A stretch of 64,000 nucleotides of DNA from Enterobacter cloacae (GCF_013375935.1 NZ_CP056117.1:2108001-2172000); one strand, 5' to 3'. Positions 42,065-51,729 are shown, counted from the first letter of the stretch. The notes: generated from the sequence alone by a model not told the origin. Program-made: numbers and translations.

Positions 42065-43609
42065 TTGATCCCGGACGTATCACAGGCGCTGGCCTGGCTG
42101 GAAAATCACCCTCAGGCACTGAAGGGGATTCAGCGTGGGCTTGAGCGCGAAACGCTGCGCGTAAATGCGGATGGTAGCTTAGCGACAACGGGACACCCGG
42201 AGGCGTTAGGCTCGGCGCTGACACATAAATGGATCACAACCGATTTCGCCGAAGCGCTGCTGGAGTTCATTACGCCGGTAGACGGCGATATCGATCATAT
42301 GCTGACGATCATGCGCGATGTGCATCGCTTCACCGCCCGCAACCTCGGCGACGAGCGCATGTGGCCGCTCAGCATGCCGTGCTATATCGAGCAGGGGCAG
42401 GACATCGAGCTGGCGCAGTACGGCACCTCGAATATTGGTCGGCTGAAAACGCTGTACCGTGAGGGCCTGAAAAATCGCTACGGCGCACTGATGCAGACCA
42501 TCTCTGGCGTGCACTATAACTTCTCTCTGCCGATGGCGTTCTGGCAGGCGAAATGCGGTGAAACGGACAAAGAAGCGATCTCTGCGGGTTATTTCCGCCT
42601 GATCCGCAACTATTACCGTTTCGGCTGGGTTATTCCATATCTGTTTGGCGCGTCTCCGGCGATCTGCTCCTCGTTCCTGCAGGGCAAACCGACCACGCTG
42701 CCGTTCGAGAAAACCGAGTGCGGAATGTATTACCTGCCGTACGCGACTTCCCTGCGACTGAGCGATCTTGGCTATACCAATAAATCGCAAAGCAATCTCG
42801 GAATTACGTTTAACGATTTGCACGACTATGTGGCAGGCTTGAAGCGGGCGATTAAAACTCCGTCGGAAGAGTACGAAAAAATCGGCCTCGAAAAAGACGG
42901 CAAGCGCCTGCAAATCAACAGCAACGTATTGCAGATTGAGAACGAGCTGTATGCGCCAATTCGTCCGAAGCGCGTAACGCGCAGCGGGGAAACCCCATCG
43001 GATGCGCTGCAGCGTGGCGGTATTGAATACATTGAAGTGCGCTCGCTGGATATCAACCCGTTCTCACCGATTGGCGTTGACGAGCAGCAGGTTCGCTTCC
43101 TCGACCTGTTTATGGTCTGGTGCGTGCTGGCGGATGCGCCGGAAATGAGTGCCGACGAGCTGCTGTGTACCCGTACCAACTGGAATCGCGTGATTCTGGA
43201 AGGGCGCAAGCCGGGCCTGACGTTAGGCATTGGCTGTGAAACGGCGCAGTTCCCGCTCGCGAAGGTGGGCAAAGATCTGTTCCAGGACCTGAAGCGCGTG
43301 GCCCAGACGCTGGACAGCGTGTACGGCGGTGAAGCTTACCAGAAGGTCTGCGACGAGCTGGTCGAAAGCTTTGATAACCCGGAGCTGACGTTCTCGGCGC
43401 GTATTCTGCGTTCTATGATTGAACAGGGAATTGGTGGCACGGGGCGTTCACTCTCAGCGGAGTACCGCGAGATGCTGATGCAGGAACCGTTAGAGATCCT
43501 GAGCGAAGCAGATTTTGCGGCGGAGCGCGATGCGTCCATTGTGCGTCAGAAAGAGGTCGAAGCGGCGGATACGGAGTCGTTTGAGGCGTTTCTGGCGAAA
43601 CAGGCCTGA
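42065..43609 (+). CDS. gshA: Glutamate-cysteine ligase GshA
   Basis: A 514-residue ATP-dependent enzyme that makes gamma-glutamylcysteine, the first step of glutathione synthesis. It begins with TTG, as E. coli gshA does; GGGAGGTCAAA precedes it and [13 protein letters not shown] matches. The catalytic region includes ERETLRVN and SSFLQGKPT. The weak start codon limits expression. Confidence 0.96.
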   Translation: MIPDVSQALAWLENHPQALKGIQRGLERETLRVNADGSLATTGHPEALGSALTHKWITTDFAEALLEFITPVDGDIDHMLTIMRDVHRFTARNLGDERMWPLSMPCYIEQGQDIELAQYGTSNIGRLKTLYREGLKNRYGALMQTISGVHYNFSLPMAFWQAKCGETDKEAISAGYFRLIRNYYRFGWVIPYLFGASPAICSSFLQGKPTTLPFEKTECGMYYLPYATSLRLSDLGYTNKSQSNLGITFNDLHDYVAGLKRAIKTPSEEYEKIGLEKDGKRLQINSNVLQIENELYAPIRPKRVTRSGETPSDALQRGGIEYIEVRSLDINPFSPIGVDEQQVRFLDLFMVWCVLADAPEMSADELLCTRTNWNRVILEGRKPGLTLGIGCETAQFPLAKVGKDLFQDLKRVAQTLDSVYGGEAYQKVCDELVESFDNPELTFSARILRSMIEQGIGGTGRSLSAEYREMLMQEPLEILSEADFAAERDASIVRQKEVEAADTESFEAFLAKQA

Positions 43610-43617
43610 ACCAAAAG

Positions 43618-43691
43618 AAAAAGGCCACATCGCTGTGGCCAAAATATACATCTCTGAATTCAGGGATGATGATAACAAATGCGCGTCTTTC
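43618..43691 (-). ncRNA. micA: Hfq-dependent small RNA MicA
   Basis: A 74-base sRNA antisense to the gshA-luxS gap. It begins GAAAGACGCGCATTTGTTAT, the conserved seed that pairs with ompA and other porin mRNAs, and ends in a GGCCACA-GCGA-TGTGGCC hairpin followed by TTTTT. A sigma-E promoter precedes it. Confidence 0.95.
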
Positions 43692-43697
43692 ATATAC

Positions 43698-43724
43698 TCA
43701 GACGCGCATTGTGTAGAAGAGTTC
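43698..43724 (-). promoter_or_regulatory. Sigma-E promoter of micA
   Basis: On the minus strand GAACT and TCTGA are separated by 17 bases, and the -10 lies 6 bases before the MicA start. Confidence 0.88.
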
Positions 43725-43761
43725 AGTTTATTTTAAAAAAAATCACTATCGGAGGTGACGT

Positions 43762-44277
43762 ATGCCGTTATTAGATAGCTTTACTGTCGACCATACCCGT
43801 ATGGAAGCACCTGCAGTCCGCGTGGCGAAGACCATGAACACCCCGCACGGCGACACGATCACCGTTTTCGATCTGCGCTTCTGCGTGCCAAATAAGGAAG
43901 TGATGCCGGAGAAAGGCATTCACACCCTGGAGCACCTGTTCGCCGGTTTTATGCGCGACCACCTGAACGGCAACGGCGTTGAGATCATCGATATCTCTCC
44001 GATGGGCTGCCGCACCGGTTTTTACATGAGCCTGATTGGTCAGCCAGAAGAGAAGCGCGTTGCGGATGCGTGGAAAGCTGCGATGGAAGACGTGCTGAAG
44101 GTAAAAGAGCAGAACCAGATCCCCGAGCTGAACGTGTATCAGTGCGGCACCTACCAGATGCACTCTCTGGAAGAAGCGCAGGAGATTGCCCGCCATATCA
44201 TCGAACGCGACGTTCGCGTAAACAGCAACGATGAGCTGGCCCTGCCAAAAGAGAAGCTCCAGGAACTGCACATCTAG
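43762..44277 (+). CDS. luxS: S-ribosylhomocysteine lyase LuxS
   Basis: A 171-residue metal enzyme that yields homocysteine and the autoinducer-2 precursor DPD. The metal ligands His54 and His58 lie in IHTLEHLF, and the third is the cysteine of YQCGTYQ (about residue 128). GGAGGTGACGT is a strong RBS. Confidence 0.98.
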   Translation: MPLLDSFTVDHTRMEAPAVRVAKTMNTPHGDTITVFDLRFCVPNKEVMPEKGIHTLEHLFAGFMRDHLNGNGVEIIDISPMGCRTGFYMSLIGQPEEKRVADAWKAAMEDVLKVKEQNQIPELNVYQCGTYQMHSLEEAQEIARHIIERDVRVNSNDELALPKEKLQELHI

Positions 44278-44281
44278 TGCA

Positions 44282-44319
44282 CCCTTTCCCTCTCCTTCAG
44301 GGAGAGGGTAGGGTGAGGG
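44282..44319. repeat. REP-like palindrome after luxS
   Basis: CCCTTTCCCTCTCC, a TTCA loop, then GGAGAGGG and GGGTGAGGG. It begins 4 bases after the luxS stop and may act as its terminator. It is a half-length member of the family. Confidence 0.8.
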
Positions 44320-44330
44320 TTGTTTAGCCC

Positions 44331-45095
44331 ATGACCACAACCACAACCTTCTCCTTTACCCACCGCCCGCTTGTTCCGTTCGCACATGATTATGCTCACG
44401 GTGCCAGCGAGCCGTGGCATCGGCACGACTGCGCTCAGCTCCTGCATAGCCTGACGGGCGTCGTGCGCGTCGACACCGTCTCCGGCTGCTGGGTGGTGCC
44501 GCCTGGCCGCGGCGTGTGGCTACCTGCGGGTACGCAGCACGCCCTGCGCATCACCGGCAACGTTGCGGCCCGCACGCTGTTTATCGATCCGCTGGCGCGC
44601 GCCGATCTCCCGGCGACCTGTCAGATCGTGCAGATCTCCCCGCTGTTGCGCGAGCTGATCCTTACCTCACTTACGCTTCCTGAATCTTACGCCCCCGGAA
44701 GCCGCGATGAACGCGTCTATGAGCTGATCCTCGACGAAATTCGCATCATGCCGATACTGCCGTTTCACCTGCCTGAACCGCAAAGCGAGGCGCTGCGCCA
44801 CCTTTGCCAGCAGATTCGACAGGCCTCAGGCGAGAGCTGGAGCAGCGCACAGGCGGCGAAGCTGTTGAGCATGAGCGAACGGACGCTGAACCGCCATTTT
44901 CAGCAGCAGACCGGGTTAAGCTACAGCGAATGGGTGAGACGGGCACGGCTGCTGGAAGCACTAGTGCGGCTTGCGCAGGGCCAGCCGGTGCTGCGCGTGG
45001 CGCTGGATCTGGGGTACGGCAGCCACAGCGCGTTCACGGCAATGTTTCGCCGGGTGATGGGTATCTCACCCAGCGATTACTTTAAGAACGACTGA
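44331..45095 (+). CDS. AraC-family transcriptional regulator
   Basis: A 254-residue regulator with an N-terminal cupin domain (HRHDCAQLLHSLTG about residue 29, WLPAGTQHALRI about residue 63) and a C-terminal double helix-turn-helix (SMSERTLNRHFQQQTGLSYS and VALDLGYGSHSAFTAMFRRV). It is convergent with the leuA-like gene, with stops overlapping by 14 bases. Absent from the E. coli locus. It may control the leuA-like gene, whose promoter has a suitable direct repeat. The start has no strong RBS. Confidence 0.9.
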   Translation: MTTTTTFSFTHRPLVPFAHDYAHGASEPWHRHDCAQLLHSLTGVVRVDTVSGCWVVPPGRGVWLPAGTQHALRITGNVAARTLFIDPLARADLPATCQIVQISPLLRELILTSLTLPESYAPGSRDERVYELILDEIRIMPILPFHLPEPQSEALRHLCQQIRQASGESWSSAQAAKLLSMSERTLNRHFQQQTGLSYSEWVRRARLLEALVRLAQGQPVLRVALDLGYGSHSAFTAMFRRVMGISPSDYFKND

Positions 45096-46737
45096 CCGCG
45101 TTAAGCAGCGCCTGAAGCGATGCGCGCGCCACGTCGCCGTCAATGCCCACGCCCCAGCTGCTGGTACCGTCCTGGAACAGGCAGCGGATATAGGCCACCG
45201 AGCGGCTGTCGCTGCGTTCACCCAGGGTATGTTCGTGATAATCCTTAATCACAAACGGCGCGTCGACCCAGCGGCTTAAGCCGTGAGCGGCGGCGGAGAG
45301 CAGCCCGTTTCCCTGGCCCTCCAGCTGGCGCGTTCCCCCTTGCGTGGCGACGATCGCCGTCAGCCGCAGCAGGCCCTCCTTCTGGCCGTCGCTGCTGTAG
45401 GATTGCAGGGCAAACTTCGGGGCCGCTACCAGCCCGTAGCGGGTACGAAACAGCTGCCACAGCGCATTCTGCGTCATCTCTTTTCCGTGGCGATCCGTTT
45501 CCTGCTGCACGTGCTGGCTAAAATCCTGCTGCAGCGCGCGGGGCAACTTCAGGCCGTGGTTTTGCTCGATAAGCCACGCGCTGCCGCTTTTTCCTGACTG
45601 GCTGTTCACGCGGATGACCGCTTCATAGGTACAGCCGATATCCTGCGGATCGACGGGCAGGTACGGCATCTCCCAGCGCTCGCCAGGCCGGCGGGCATCG
45701 AAGCCTTTCTTGATGGCATCCTGATGCGAGCCGGAGAAGGCGGTATAGGCCAGCCAACCCGCCCACGGATGACGCGGATGGACGGGAAGCTGGTTGCAGG
45801 TTTCAACCGTTTCTACCACCCGGTGCATATCGCTGAAGTCAAGATTCGGGCTAACGCCCTGGCTGTAGAGATTCATCGCCAGCGTCACCAGGCAGACGTT
45901 GCCCGTGCGCTCGCCGTTGCCAAACAGGCATCCCTCCACGCGATCGGCTCCGGCCATCACCGCCAGCTCCGCGCTGGCGACGCCGGTCCCGCGATCGTTA
46001 TGGGGATGCACGCTGATGCAGACGTCGCTGCGGCGGCTGAAGTGGCGGCAGAAATACTCGATCTGGTCGGCATAGACGTTCGGCGTACTCACTTCCACGG
46101 TTGCCGGTAAGTTGACGATCATCGGACGCGCCCCGCACGGCTGCCAGATATCCGCCACGGCTTCACAAATCTCCAGCGCAAACTCCGGCTCGGTAAAGCA
46201 GAAGGTTTCCGGCGAATACTCATACTGCCAGCGGGTGTCGGGGTTTTCTTCGCATAATTGCCGGATAAGGCGCGTGGAGCGCGTCGCCAGTTCGACTACC
46301 TGCGCCTTCTCCATGCCGAACACCAGACGGCGGAACAGCGGGGCTGTCGCATTATAGAGGTGTACGGTGGCCTGCTTAGCGCCGCGCAGGGACGCAAAGG
46401 TGCGGATGATGAGATCTTCCCGCGCCTGGGTTAACGCCTGAATGGTGACGTCATCCGGAATGCGGTTTTCTTCAATCAGCTGGCGCACAAAATTGAAGTC
46501 CGTCTGCGAGGCGGACGGAAAAGCAACCTCGATCTCCTTAAAGCCGCAGTCCAGCAGCAGCTCCCAGAACAGCAGCTTGCGCGCGCCGTCCATCGGCTCG
46601 GCCAGAGCCTGGTTACCGTCGCGCAGGTCGGTGGAGAGCCAGCGCGGCGCGCGCGTAATGCGTTGCTCCGGCCAGCGGCGGTCGGGCAGGGAAAGCGGGG
46701 GATAAGGCCGGTATTTGTCGGCGGGGGTGTTCAGCAT
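45082..46737 (-). CDS. 2-isopropylmalate synthase, long (LeuA2-like) form
   Basis: A 551-residue enzyme of the HMGL-like family that would condense acetyl-CoA with a 2-oxo acid, classically 2-oxoisovalerate for leucine. The TIM-barrel motifs LRDGNQAL (about residue 39) and VHPHNDRGTG (about residue 236) give the metal-binding residues, and a regulatory C-terminal domain follows from about 430. The form resembles the actinobacterial type, not the 523-residue leuA of the leu operon. The start giving MLNTPADKY has AGGAG 8 bases upstream, inside a hairpin. Another 2-oxo acid substrate is possible. Confidence 0.87.
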   Translation of the reverse strand: MLNTPADKYRPYPPLSLPDRRWPEQRITRAPRWLSTDLRDGNQALAEPMDGARKLLFWELLLDCGFKEIEVAFPSASQTDFNFVRQLIEENRIPDDVTIQALTQAREDLIIRTFASLRGAKQATVHLYNATAPLFRRLVFGMEKAQVVELATRSTRLIRQLCEENPDTRWQYEYSPETFCFTEPEFALEICEAVADIWQPCGARPMIVNLPATVEVSTPNVYADQIEYFCRHFSRRSDVCISVHPHNDRGTGVASAELAVMAGADRVEGCLFGNGERTGNVCLVTLAMNLYSQGVSPNLDFSDMHRVVETVETCNQLPVHPRHPWAGWLAYTAFSGSHQDAIKKGFDARRPGERWEMPYLPVDPQDIGCTYEAVIRVNSQSGKSGSAWLIEQNHGLKLPRALQQDFSQHVQQETDRHGKEMTQNALWQLFRTRYGLVAAPKFALQSYSSDGQKEGLLRLTAIVATQGGTRQLEGQGNGLLSAAAHGLSRWVDAPFVIKDYHEHTLGERSDSRSVAYIRCLFQDGTSSWGVGIDGDVARASLQALLNAVSRS

Positions 46738-46740
46738 GAT

Positions 46741-46786
46741 GCGCTCCTGTTGTCTTTTCACTATCGTGAATCGATTTCAGGAGCGC
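46741..46786 (-). promoter_or_regulatory. 5' UTR hairpin covering the ribosome binding site of the leuA-like gene
   Basis: In the leader, GCGCTCCTG (46786-46778) pairs perfectly with CAGGAGCGC (46749-46741), which contains the AGGAG Shine-Dalgarno; the ATG begins 3 bases later. The loop holds another perfect hairpin (TTCAC-GATA-GTGAA). Confidence 0.65.
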
Positions 46787-46800
46787 TGCTTTATCGGAAC

Positions 46801-46827
46801 GGACAATCGCTGTCGCGTTTTGGACAA
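46801..46827. promoter_or_regulatory. Direct repeat upstream of the leuA-like gene, candidate AraC-family site
   Basis: GGACAA occurs at 46801-46806 and 46822-46827, exactly 21 bases apart (two helical turns), with a possible -10 GATAAA (minus strand, 46795-46790) next to it and no good -35. Confidence 0.45.
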
Positions 46828-46833
46828 CGCGAA

Positions 46834-48381
46834 TTAATGCGCGCCGCCGCCGCCGCTACCGGCTCCAAACGGCGGTTTGGCAAACCACACCAGCCCCAGC
46901 AGGACGATAAAGATCCCGGTCGAAATCCAGAAAATTTCGTTCGCCGAGATAATTAACCCCTGGTTGGTGATCTGCTGGGCAAGCCAGCCGGACGCCTGCT
47001 GCTCCGTCATGCCCATCCCCTCAAGCTGGCTATACATCTGCTGCGCGTTCGGGTTGAACGGGTTTACCGCTTCGGTCAGCTGGGCATGGTGCATCGATTC
47101 CCGGTTGGTCCACAGGGTAGTGGTGATCGAGGTCCCGATGGAGCCCGCCAGCGTGCGGGTAAAGTTCGACAGGCTCGATGCCGCCGCCATGCGCTCGGGC
47201 GGCAACCCGGAAAGCGTAATGGTGGTCAGCGGCATAAAGAAGCACGCCACGGCAAAGCCCTGAATAAACTGCGGCCACGCGGAAGCGCCAAAGTCCATTC
47301 CCGGCTCGAACGTGTACGCGCGCCAGTAGAAGCACACGGCGTACATGATGAAGCTGAAGGTCACCAGCCGGCGCATATCGAGCTTATGGGCGAAGCGGCC
47401 AATAATCGGCGACAGCAGCACCGGTATTAGCCCTACCGGCGCGGACGCCAGCCCCGCCCAGGTTGCGGTATAGCCGTAAACCTCCTGCAGCAGCTGCGGC
47501 AGCAGAACGATCGCGCCGAAGTAGAGCATATAGGCGAGGCTGATACAGAGGCAGCCGATGGTGAAGTTTCGCGACTTAAACAGCGAGAGATCGACAATCG
47601 GGTTATCGTCCGTCAGCTCCCAGACAATCAGGAAGCTGATGGCAACCACGGCGACCACCGTCAGCACGATGATTTCCGTCGAGGCAAACCAGTCCAGCTC
47701 CTTACCGCGGTCGAGCATGATTTGCAGGCTGCCGATGCCGACAACCAGCAGCGCCAGCCCGATGCCGTCGATCCGCCGCTGTTCGGTCCGCGTTTCGCGG
47801 CCGCGCAGAGACTGAAGCGTCATCAGCACCACCAGCGCACCGATAGGCACGTTGATGAAGAAGATCCAGCCCCAGTGGTAGTTATCGCTGATATAGCCGC
47901 CGAGGATTGGCCCGCAAATTGGCGCGACAATCACCGTCATCGACCACAGCGCGAGCGCGATGGAGCGTTTGGCGGGCGGATAGTTATTCAGCAGTAAGCT
48001 TTGCGATAGCGGAATCAGCGGACCGGCGACAATCCCCTGAATAACGCGGAAGAAGATCAGCATCGTCAGGCTGCTGGACATGCCGCACGCCCAGGAGGCA
48101 AGCACGAACAGGATTGTCGACCAGAGGAACAGCTTCACTTCGCCGACGCGCTTCGCCAGCCAGCCGGTAATCGGAATGGAGATGGCGTTCGCCACCCCGA
48201 ACGAGGTAATAACCCAGGTCCCCTGGCTCAGGGATGAGCCAAGGTTACCGGCGATGGTTGGGATCGCCACGTTTGCGATGGTGGAGTCCAGCACCTGCAT
48301 GAATGTCGCCAGCGACAGCGCAATGGTCATAATGACCAGCTGCGCCCCCTCCAGCGGTTTTTGCGGCTTTTGCTGTTGCAT
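46834..48381 (-). CDS. emrB: Multidrug efflux MFS transporter EmrB
   Basis: A 515-residue, 14-helix proton-driven exporter that works with EmrA and TolC to expel uncouplers and hydrophobic drugs. MQVLDSTIANVAIPTI (about residue 30) and the antiporter motif GPILGGYISD (about residue 155) are visible. The ATG chosen has AAGGTG 8 bases upstream; a GTG 9 bases earlier is possible. It follows emrA after 16 bases. Confidence 0.96.
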   Translation of the reverse strand: MQQQKPQKPLEGAQLVIMTIALSLATFMQVLDSTIANVAIPTIAGNLGSSLSQGTWVITSFGVANAISIPITGWLAKRVGEVKLFLWSTILFVLASWACGMSSSLTMLIFFRVIQGIVAGPLIPLSQSLLLNNYPPAKRSIALALWSMTVIVAPICGPILGGYISDNYHWGWIFFINVPIGALVVLMTLQSLRGRETRTEQRRIDGIGLALLVVGIGSLQIMLDRGKELDWFASTEIIVLTVVAVVAISFLIVWELTDDNPIVDLSLFKSRNFTIGCLCISLAYMLYFGAIVLLPQLLQEVYGYTATWAGLASAPVGLIPVLLSPIIGRFAHKLDMRRLVTFSFIMYAVCFYWRAYTFEPGMDFGASAWPQFIQGFAVACFFMPLTTITLSGLPPERMAAASSLSNFTRTLAGSIGTSITTTLWTNRESMHHAQLTEAVNPFNPNAQQMYSQLEGMGMTEQQASGWLAQQITNQGLIISANEIFWISTGIFIVLLGLVWFAKPPFGAGSGGGGAH

Positions 48382-48397
48382 AACGCTCACCTTCGGA

Positions 48398-49570
48398 TTA
48401 ACCGGCGTTTGCCTTCACGATGTCATCGATCAGCTTATTGACCGGATCGAGGCTAATTTCACGGGCGTTACTTTCATAAGCCGGCGTGCTGCGCACCTGG
48501 CTTGCGAGGATCTGGCCGTCGCGGTTGGCGGTATCCACCGTCACCAGCGTGGAAAGGCCAATTCGCAGCGGATGGTCTGCCAGCTGTTTAGGATCCAGCT
48601 CGATACGCACCGGCAAGCGCTGTACCACTTTGATCCAGTTCCCGGTGGCGTTCTGCGCGGGCAGCAGGCTGAACGCGCTGCCGGTGCCCATGTCCAGACC
48701 GACCACTTTCCCGGTGTACTTCACGTCATCACCGTAGATGTCGCTGACCACGGTCGCGGTCTGGCCGATACGCATATGCGCAAGCTGGGTCTCTTTGAAG
48801 TTCGCGTCCACCCACAGATTGTTCGCCGGAACGACGGCCATCAGCGGGGTGGTGGTGCCAATCTGCGCGCCAGGCTGCACCGAGCGGCGAGAGACGTAGC
48901 CGGTCATCGGGCTGACGATTTTCGTACGCTGCAGGGCAAGCCATGCGTTGCGCACCTCGGTCGCTGCCTGTTGCACCGCTGGCTGGTTTTCCAGAGAGGT
49001 GCCCAGCACCATCGCCTGGTTGGCGTTGTACTGCTGAATCGCCACGTCCAGCTGCGCCTGAGCGCTGGCAACCGCATCGCGGGCGTGCTGCAGCTCTTCG
49101 CGGCCAATCAGGTTGGCGGTGCCGAGAGGAACGCGACGCTTAAGGTCGCTCTGCGCCTGCGCCAGTGCGGTTTTCTGCACGTCGATGTTGGCCTGAAGCT
49201 GCTTGCTGTTGATCATCAGCTGGCGGGTCTGACGAACGCTGGAGGCCAGCTGCGTCTGTGCTTTTTCAAACGCCTGCTGGGCGTCGGTCGGATCGAGCGT
49301 GACCAGCACATCGCCTTTTTTCACAAAGTCGGTATTGTCGGCCCAGACTTTCGTCACGCTGCCCGACACCTGCGCCATGATTTGAACCTGGTTCCCTGCC
49401 ACGTATGCATCGTCTGTCTCTTCAACATGACGCAATACTAAAAACCAATAGATCCCATATGCCACGGCAATAATAATAAAGAGCAAGGTCAGCAGAAGAA
49501 GGGCGCTCTTACGTTTGCCCTTCTTGTTGACCGGTTGCTGCGGGGGAGTGTTCTCCGCATTTGCGCTCAT
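48398..49570 (-). CDS. emrA: Multidrug efflux membrane fusion protein EmrA
   Basis: A 390-residue periplasmic adaptor with one N-terminal membrane helix (SALLLLTLLFIIIAVAYGIY), the lipoyl-like motif EETDDAYVAGNQV, a long coiled-coil hairpin (about 100-200) and a beta-barrel. The start MSANAENTPP matches E. coli. It bridges EmrB to TolC. Confidence 0.96.
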   Translation of the reverse strand: MSANAENTPPQQPVNKKGKRKSALLLLTLLFIIIAVAYGIYWFLVLRHVEETDDAYVAGNQVQIMAQVSGSVTKVWADNTDFVKKGDVLVTLDPTDAQQAFEKAQTQLASSVRQTRQLMINSKQLQANIDVQKTALAQAQSDLKRRVPLGTANLIGREELQHARDAVASAQAQLDVAIQQYNANQAMVLGTSLENQPAVQQAATEVRNAWLALQRTKIVSPMTGYVSRRSVQPGAQIGTTTPLMAVVPANNLWVDANFKETQLAHMRIGQTATVVSDIYGDDVKYTGKVVGLDMGTGSAFSLLPAQNATGNWIKVVQRLPVRIELDPKQLADHPLRIGLSTLVTVDTANRDGQILASQVRSTPAYESNAREISLDPVNKLIDDIVKANAG

Positions 49571-49699
49571 TGTTGTTCTCCACGATCTTTTTATTTTCAC
49601 ATCGGCTGAGCCGACCTGTTGTCAGAAAGGCCAGCAGTTTGACGTGCTGGCCTGTCAGTTTTTCTTTTCGAAATCTGGAATGTTGAGCGGATTGTCGCG

Positions 49700-50230
49700 T
49701 TAGCGCAGCGCCTCGAGAATGGTGCCATCTTCATCCATCTGGTCCAGACGGGTGAGCAGCTTGCGAGTAATGTGCTCAAGCTGGTCGCGCTCGGCGGTGC
49801 TGAGGGCAGACCAGAGCTGGTGCAGGCAGTTGTGCTGCGGCGGCAGCACTTCGCGCAGGAATTCGTGACCTTTTTCGGTCAGCTGCAGATGCAGGCAGCG
49901 GCGATCGTTATCGCTTTCACGGCGTTCGATCCAGCCGCGCTTTTCCAGCTCGTCAGCAATACGGGTTGCATTAGTACGGGATGAACCCAGCGCGCAGCTC
50001 AGTTCCGACGGCTGAATGCTATGATTTTCCTGAGACTCCAGCGTAATCAACGCCATAAACAACGTCTCGTTAATCCCTTGAGCTTTCAGCATTTTATTAC
50101 GGTTTTCCAGCAGCTTACCCTGCATGTGCATGCACAGGCGCGTCAGCAGGATTTCCTGATACGGGAAGTCCTCATGACGACTCGCGCGGAACTTAAGCAT
50201 TTGTTCAATGGGCGTAAACGAACTATCCAT
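49700..50230 (-). CDS. mprA: MarR-family repressor MprA (EmrR)
   Basis: A 176-residue repressor of mprA-emrAB that is released by drug-like ligands. The winged helix includes [20 protein letters not shown] and [16 protein letters not shown]. The start [12 protein letters not shown] matches E. coli; an ATG 9 bases upstream sits too close to GAGG. It is nearly identical to the E. coli protein. Confidence 0.95.
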   Translation of the reverse strand: MDSSFTPIEQMLKFRASRHEDFPYQEILLTRLCMHMQGKLLENRNKMLKAQGINETLFMALITLESQENHSIQPSELSCALGSSRTNATRIADELEKRGWIERRESDNDRRCLHLQLTEKGHEFLREVLPPQHNCLHQLWSALSTAERDQLEHITRKLLTRLDQMDEDGTILEALR

Positions 50231-50544
50231 TTTGGGCATAACCTCATTAATTACAGCCGATATAGTAACGACGGTGACAAATAATGTAAATGAATTATTT
50301 GTGCGGTTATATCCGCCAAAAGTATGTCACCGTCAGAAAGCGCCGGGTAAATCCGTGACCCGGTGAGCACAGAAAGGGTGGGGTGGGTACCCGCGAAAGA
50401 GAGGACGTGAGGACAGGGGTCTGAGCTATTCATGCCGGTAGTAAATATGTCACCCACAGTAAAATTTCTGGGATAAATGATTACCGTTACATTAACAGAT
50501 GCAGGCCCCCTTTACACCCCAGGAGGCCCAAAGCAATGTAAATC
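50231..50544. other. Intergenic region mprA to ygaY
   Basis: Besides the mprA promoter at its left end, no gene is recognised. In E. coli ygaZ and ygaH lie here; no trace of their coding sequence was seen by eye. A G/C hairpin (about 50503-50530) lies just after the ygaY stop and could terminate it, but lacks a T run. Confidence 0.6.
50262..50290 (-). promoter_or_regulatory. Promoter of mprA-emrAB
   Basis: On the minus strand TTTACA and TACTAT are separated by 17 bases, 32 bases before the mprA ATG. MprA is expected to bind over or near it. Confidence 0.65.
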
Positions 50545-51729
50545 TTAGTGAATTGCGTCCTGACGGTGATACCCGCGCCACCATACCAGCAGGTTCACTG
50601 CCGCCACGATAGCGCCGATAGCGCATACGCCCGTCCAGCCCGCATGCTGCCACGCGGAGGCTGAAATCAGCGAGCCCGCCGCGCCGCCGATAAAGTAGCT
50701 GGTCATGTACCCGGCGGTGAGGCGGTTACGTGCGTCCGGCTTCACGCGATAAATCACGGTCTGATTGGTGATATGCACGCCCTGCACGGTGAGGTCGAGG
50801 ACCAGAATACCGACAATCAGCGCCAGCACCGAGGTATGCCCGTACCAGATCGCAGCCCATGAGAGCAGGAGCAGCACCAGCCCTGCGGAGGTGGTCATGT
50901 GAGATTTGCCCTTGTCGGCCAGTCCTCCGGCCGGACGCGCGCCCAGTGCGCCCGCCGCGCCCGCCAGCCCGAACAGGCCAATGACCCCTTCCGAATAGTT
51001 AAACGGCGGGGCCGCGAGCAGAAACGCCATCGACGTCCACAAAATGCTGAAGTTGGCGAAGGTCAGGCACCCCAGAATAGCGCGCGTGCGCAGGAGCTTA
51101 TCTCTGGTGAAGAGGCTGAAAACGGAAGCGAGGAGCTGCGCATAGTTCAGGTGATTCTCCTGCTTCACTTTCGGCAGGCCGCGCCACAGCGCCAGCGCCA
51201 TGACAACCATCAGCACGCTCGCCACCCAGTAAACGGTGCGCCAGCCGCCGAGGCTCGCCAGCAGACCCGCAACGGTTCGCGCCAGCAGGATGCCCAGCAG
51301 CAGGCCGCTCATGATGGTGCCGACCACTTTGCCGCGTTTTTCCGGCGAGGCCAGCGTTGCGGCGAGGGGAACCAGAATTTGCGCCACCACGGAGAACAGC
51401 CCCGTCAGCGCGGTGCCGATAATCATCATCGTTAACGACTGGCTGCTGGCGGTGATCAGCATGCCGCCTGCCGCCAGAAGCGTCATGGAGACAATAAGCA
51501 TCCGGCGCTCAAACATATCGCCAAGCGGCACCAGGAACAGCAGCCCTGCCGCATAGCCGAGCTGCGCGGCGGTGACGATAAAGCCGGCGGAGCTGGCAGA
51601 AAGATCGAAGGCGCGCGCGATGGTATCAAGCAGAGGCTGCGCGTAATAGTTGCTGGCGACAGCCAGACCCGTTGCCACGGACATTAAAAGGATAAGCGCG
51701 GGGCTAAGCCCCTGAGTTGTTTTTGTCAT
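50545..51729 (-). CDS. ygaY: MFS transporter, intact YgaY homologue
   Basis: A 394-residue, 12-helix major facilitator with the motif PLGDMFERRMLIV (about residue 68) between helices 2 and 3. It is most like sugar/drug exporter families of the E. coli YgaY/YnfM type; substrate unknown. It occupies the place of ygaY, which is broken in E. coli K-12, but reads through here without a lesion. Confidence 0.8.
   Translation of the reverse strand: MTKTTQGLSPALILLMSVATGLAVASNYYAQPLLDTIARAFDLSASSAGFIVTAAQLGYAAGLLFLVPLGDMFERRMLIVSMTLLAAGGMLITASSQSLTMMIIGTALTGLFSVVAQILVPLAATLASPEKRGKVVGTIMSGLLLGILLARTVAGLLASLGGWRTVYWVASVLMVVMALALWRGLPKVKQENHLNYAQLLASVFSLFTRDKLLRTRAILGCLTFANFSILWTSMAFLLAAPPFNYSEGVIGLFGLAGAAGALGARPAGGLADKGKSHMTTSAGLVLLLLSWAAIWYGHTSVLALIVGILVLDLTVQGVHITNQTVIYRVKPDARNRLTAGYMTSYFIGGAAGSLISASAWQHAGWTGVCAIGAIVAAVNLLVWWRGYHRQDAIH

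Noticed and set aside
50251..50457. 68-codon frame upstream of mprA
   Set aside because: No RBS or family motif, and it covers the mprA promoter.
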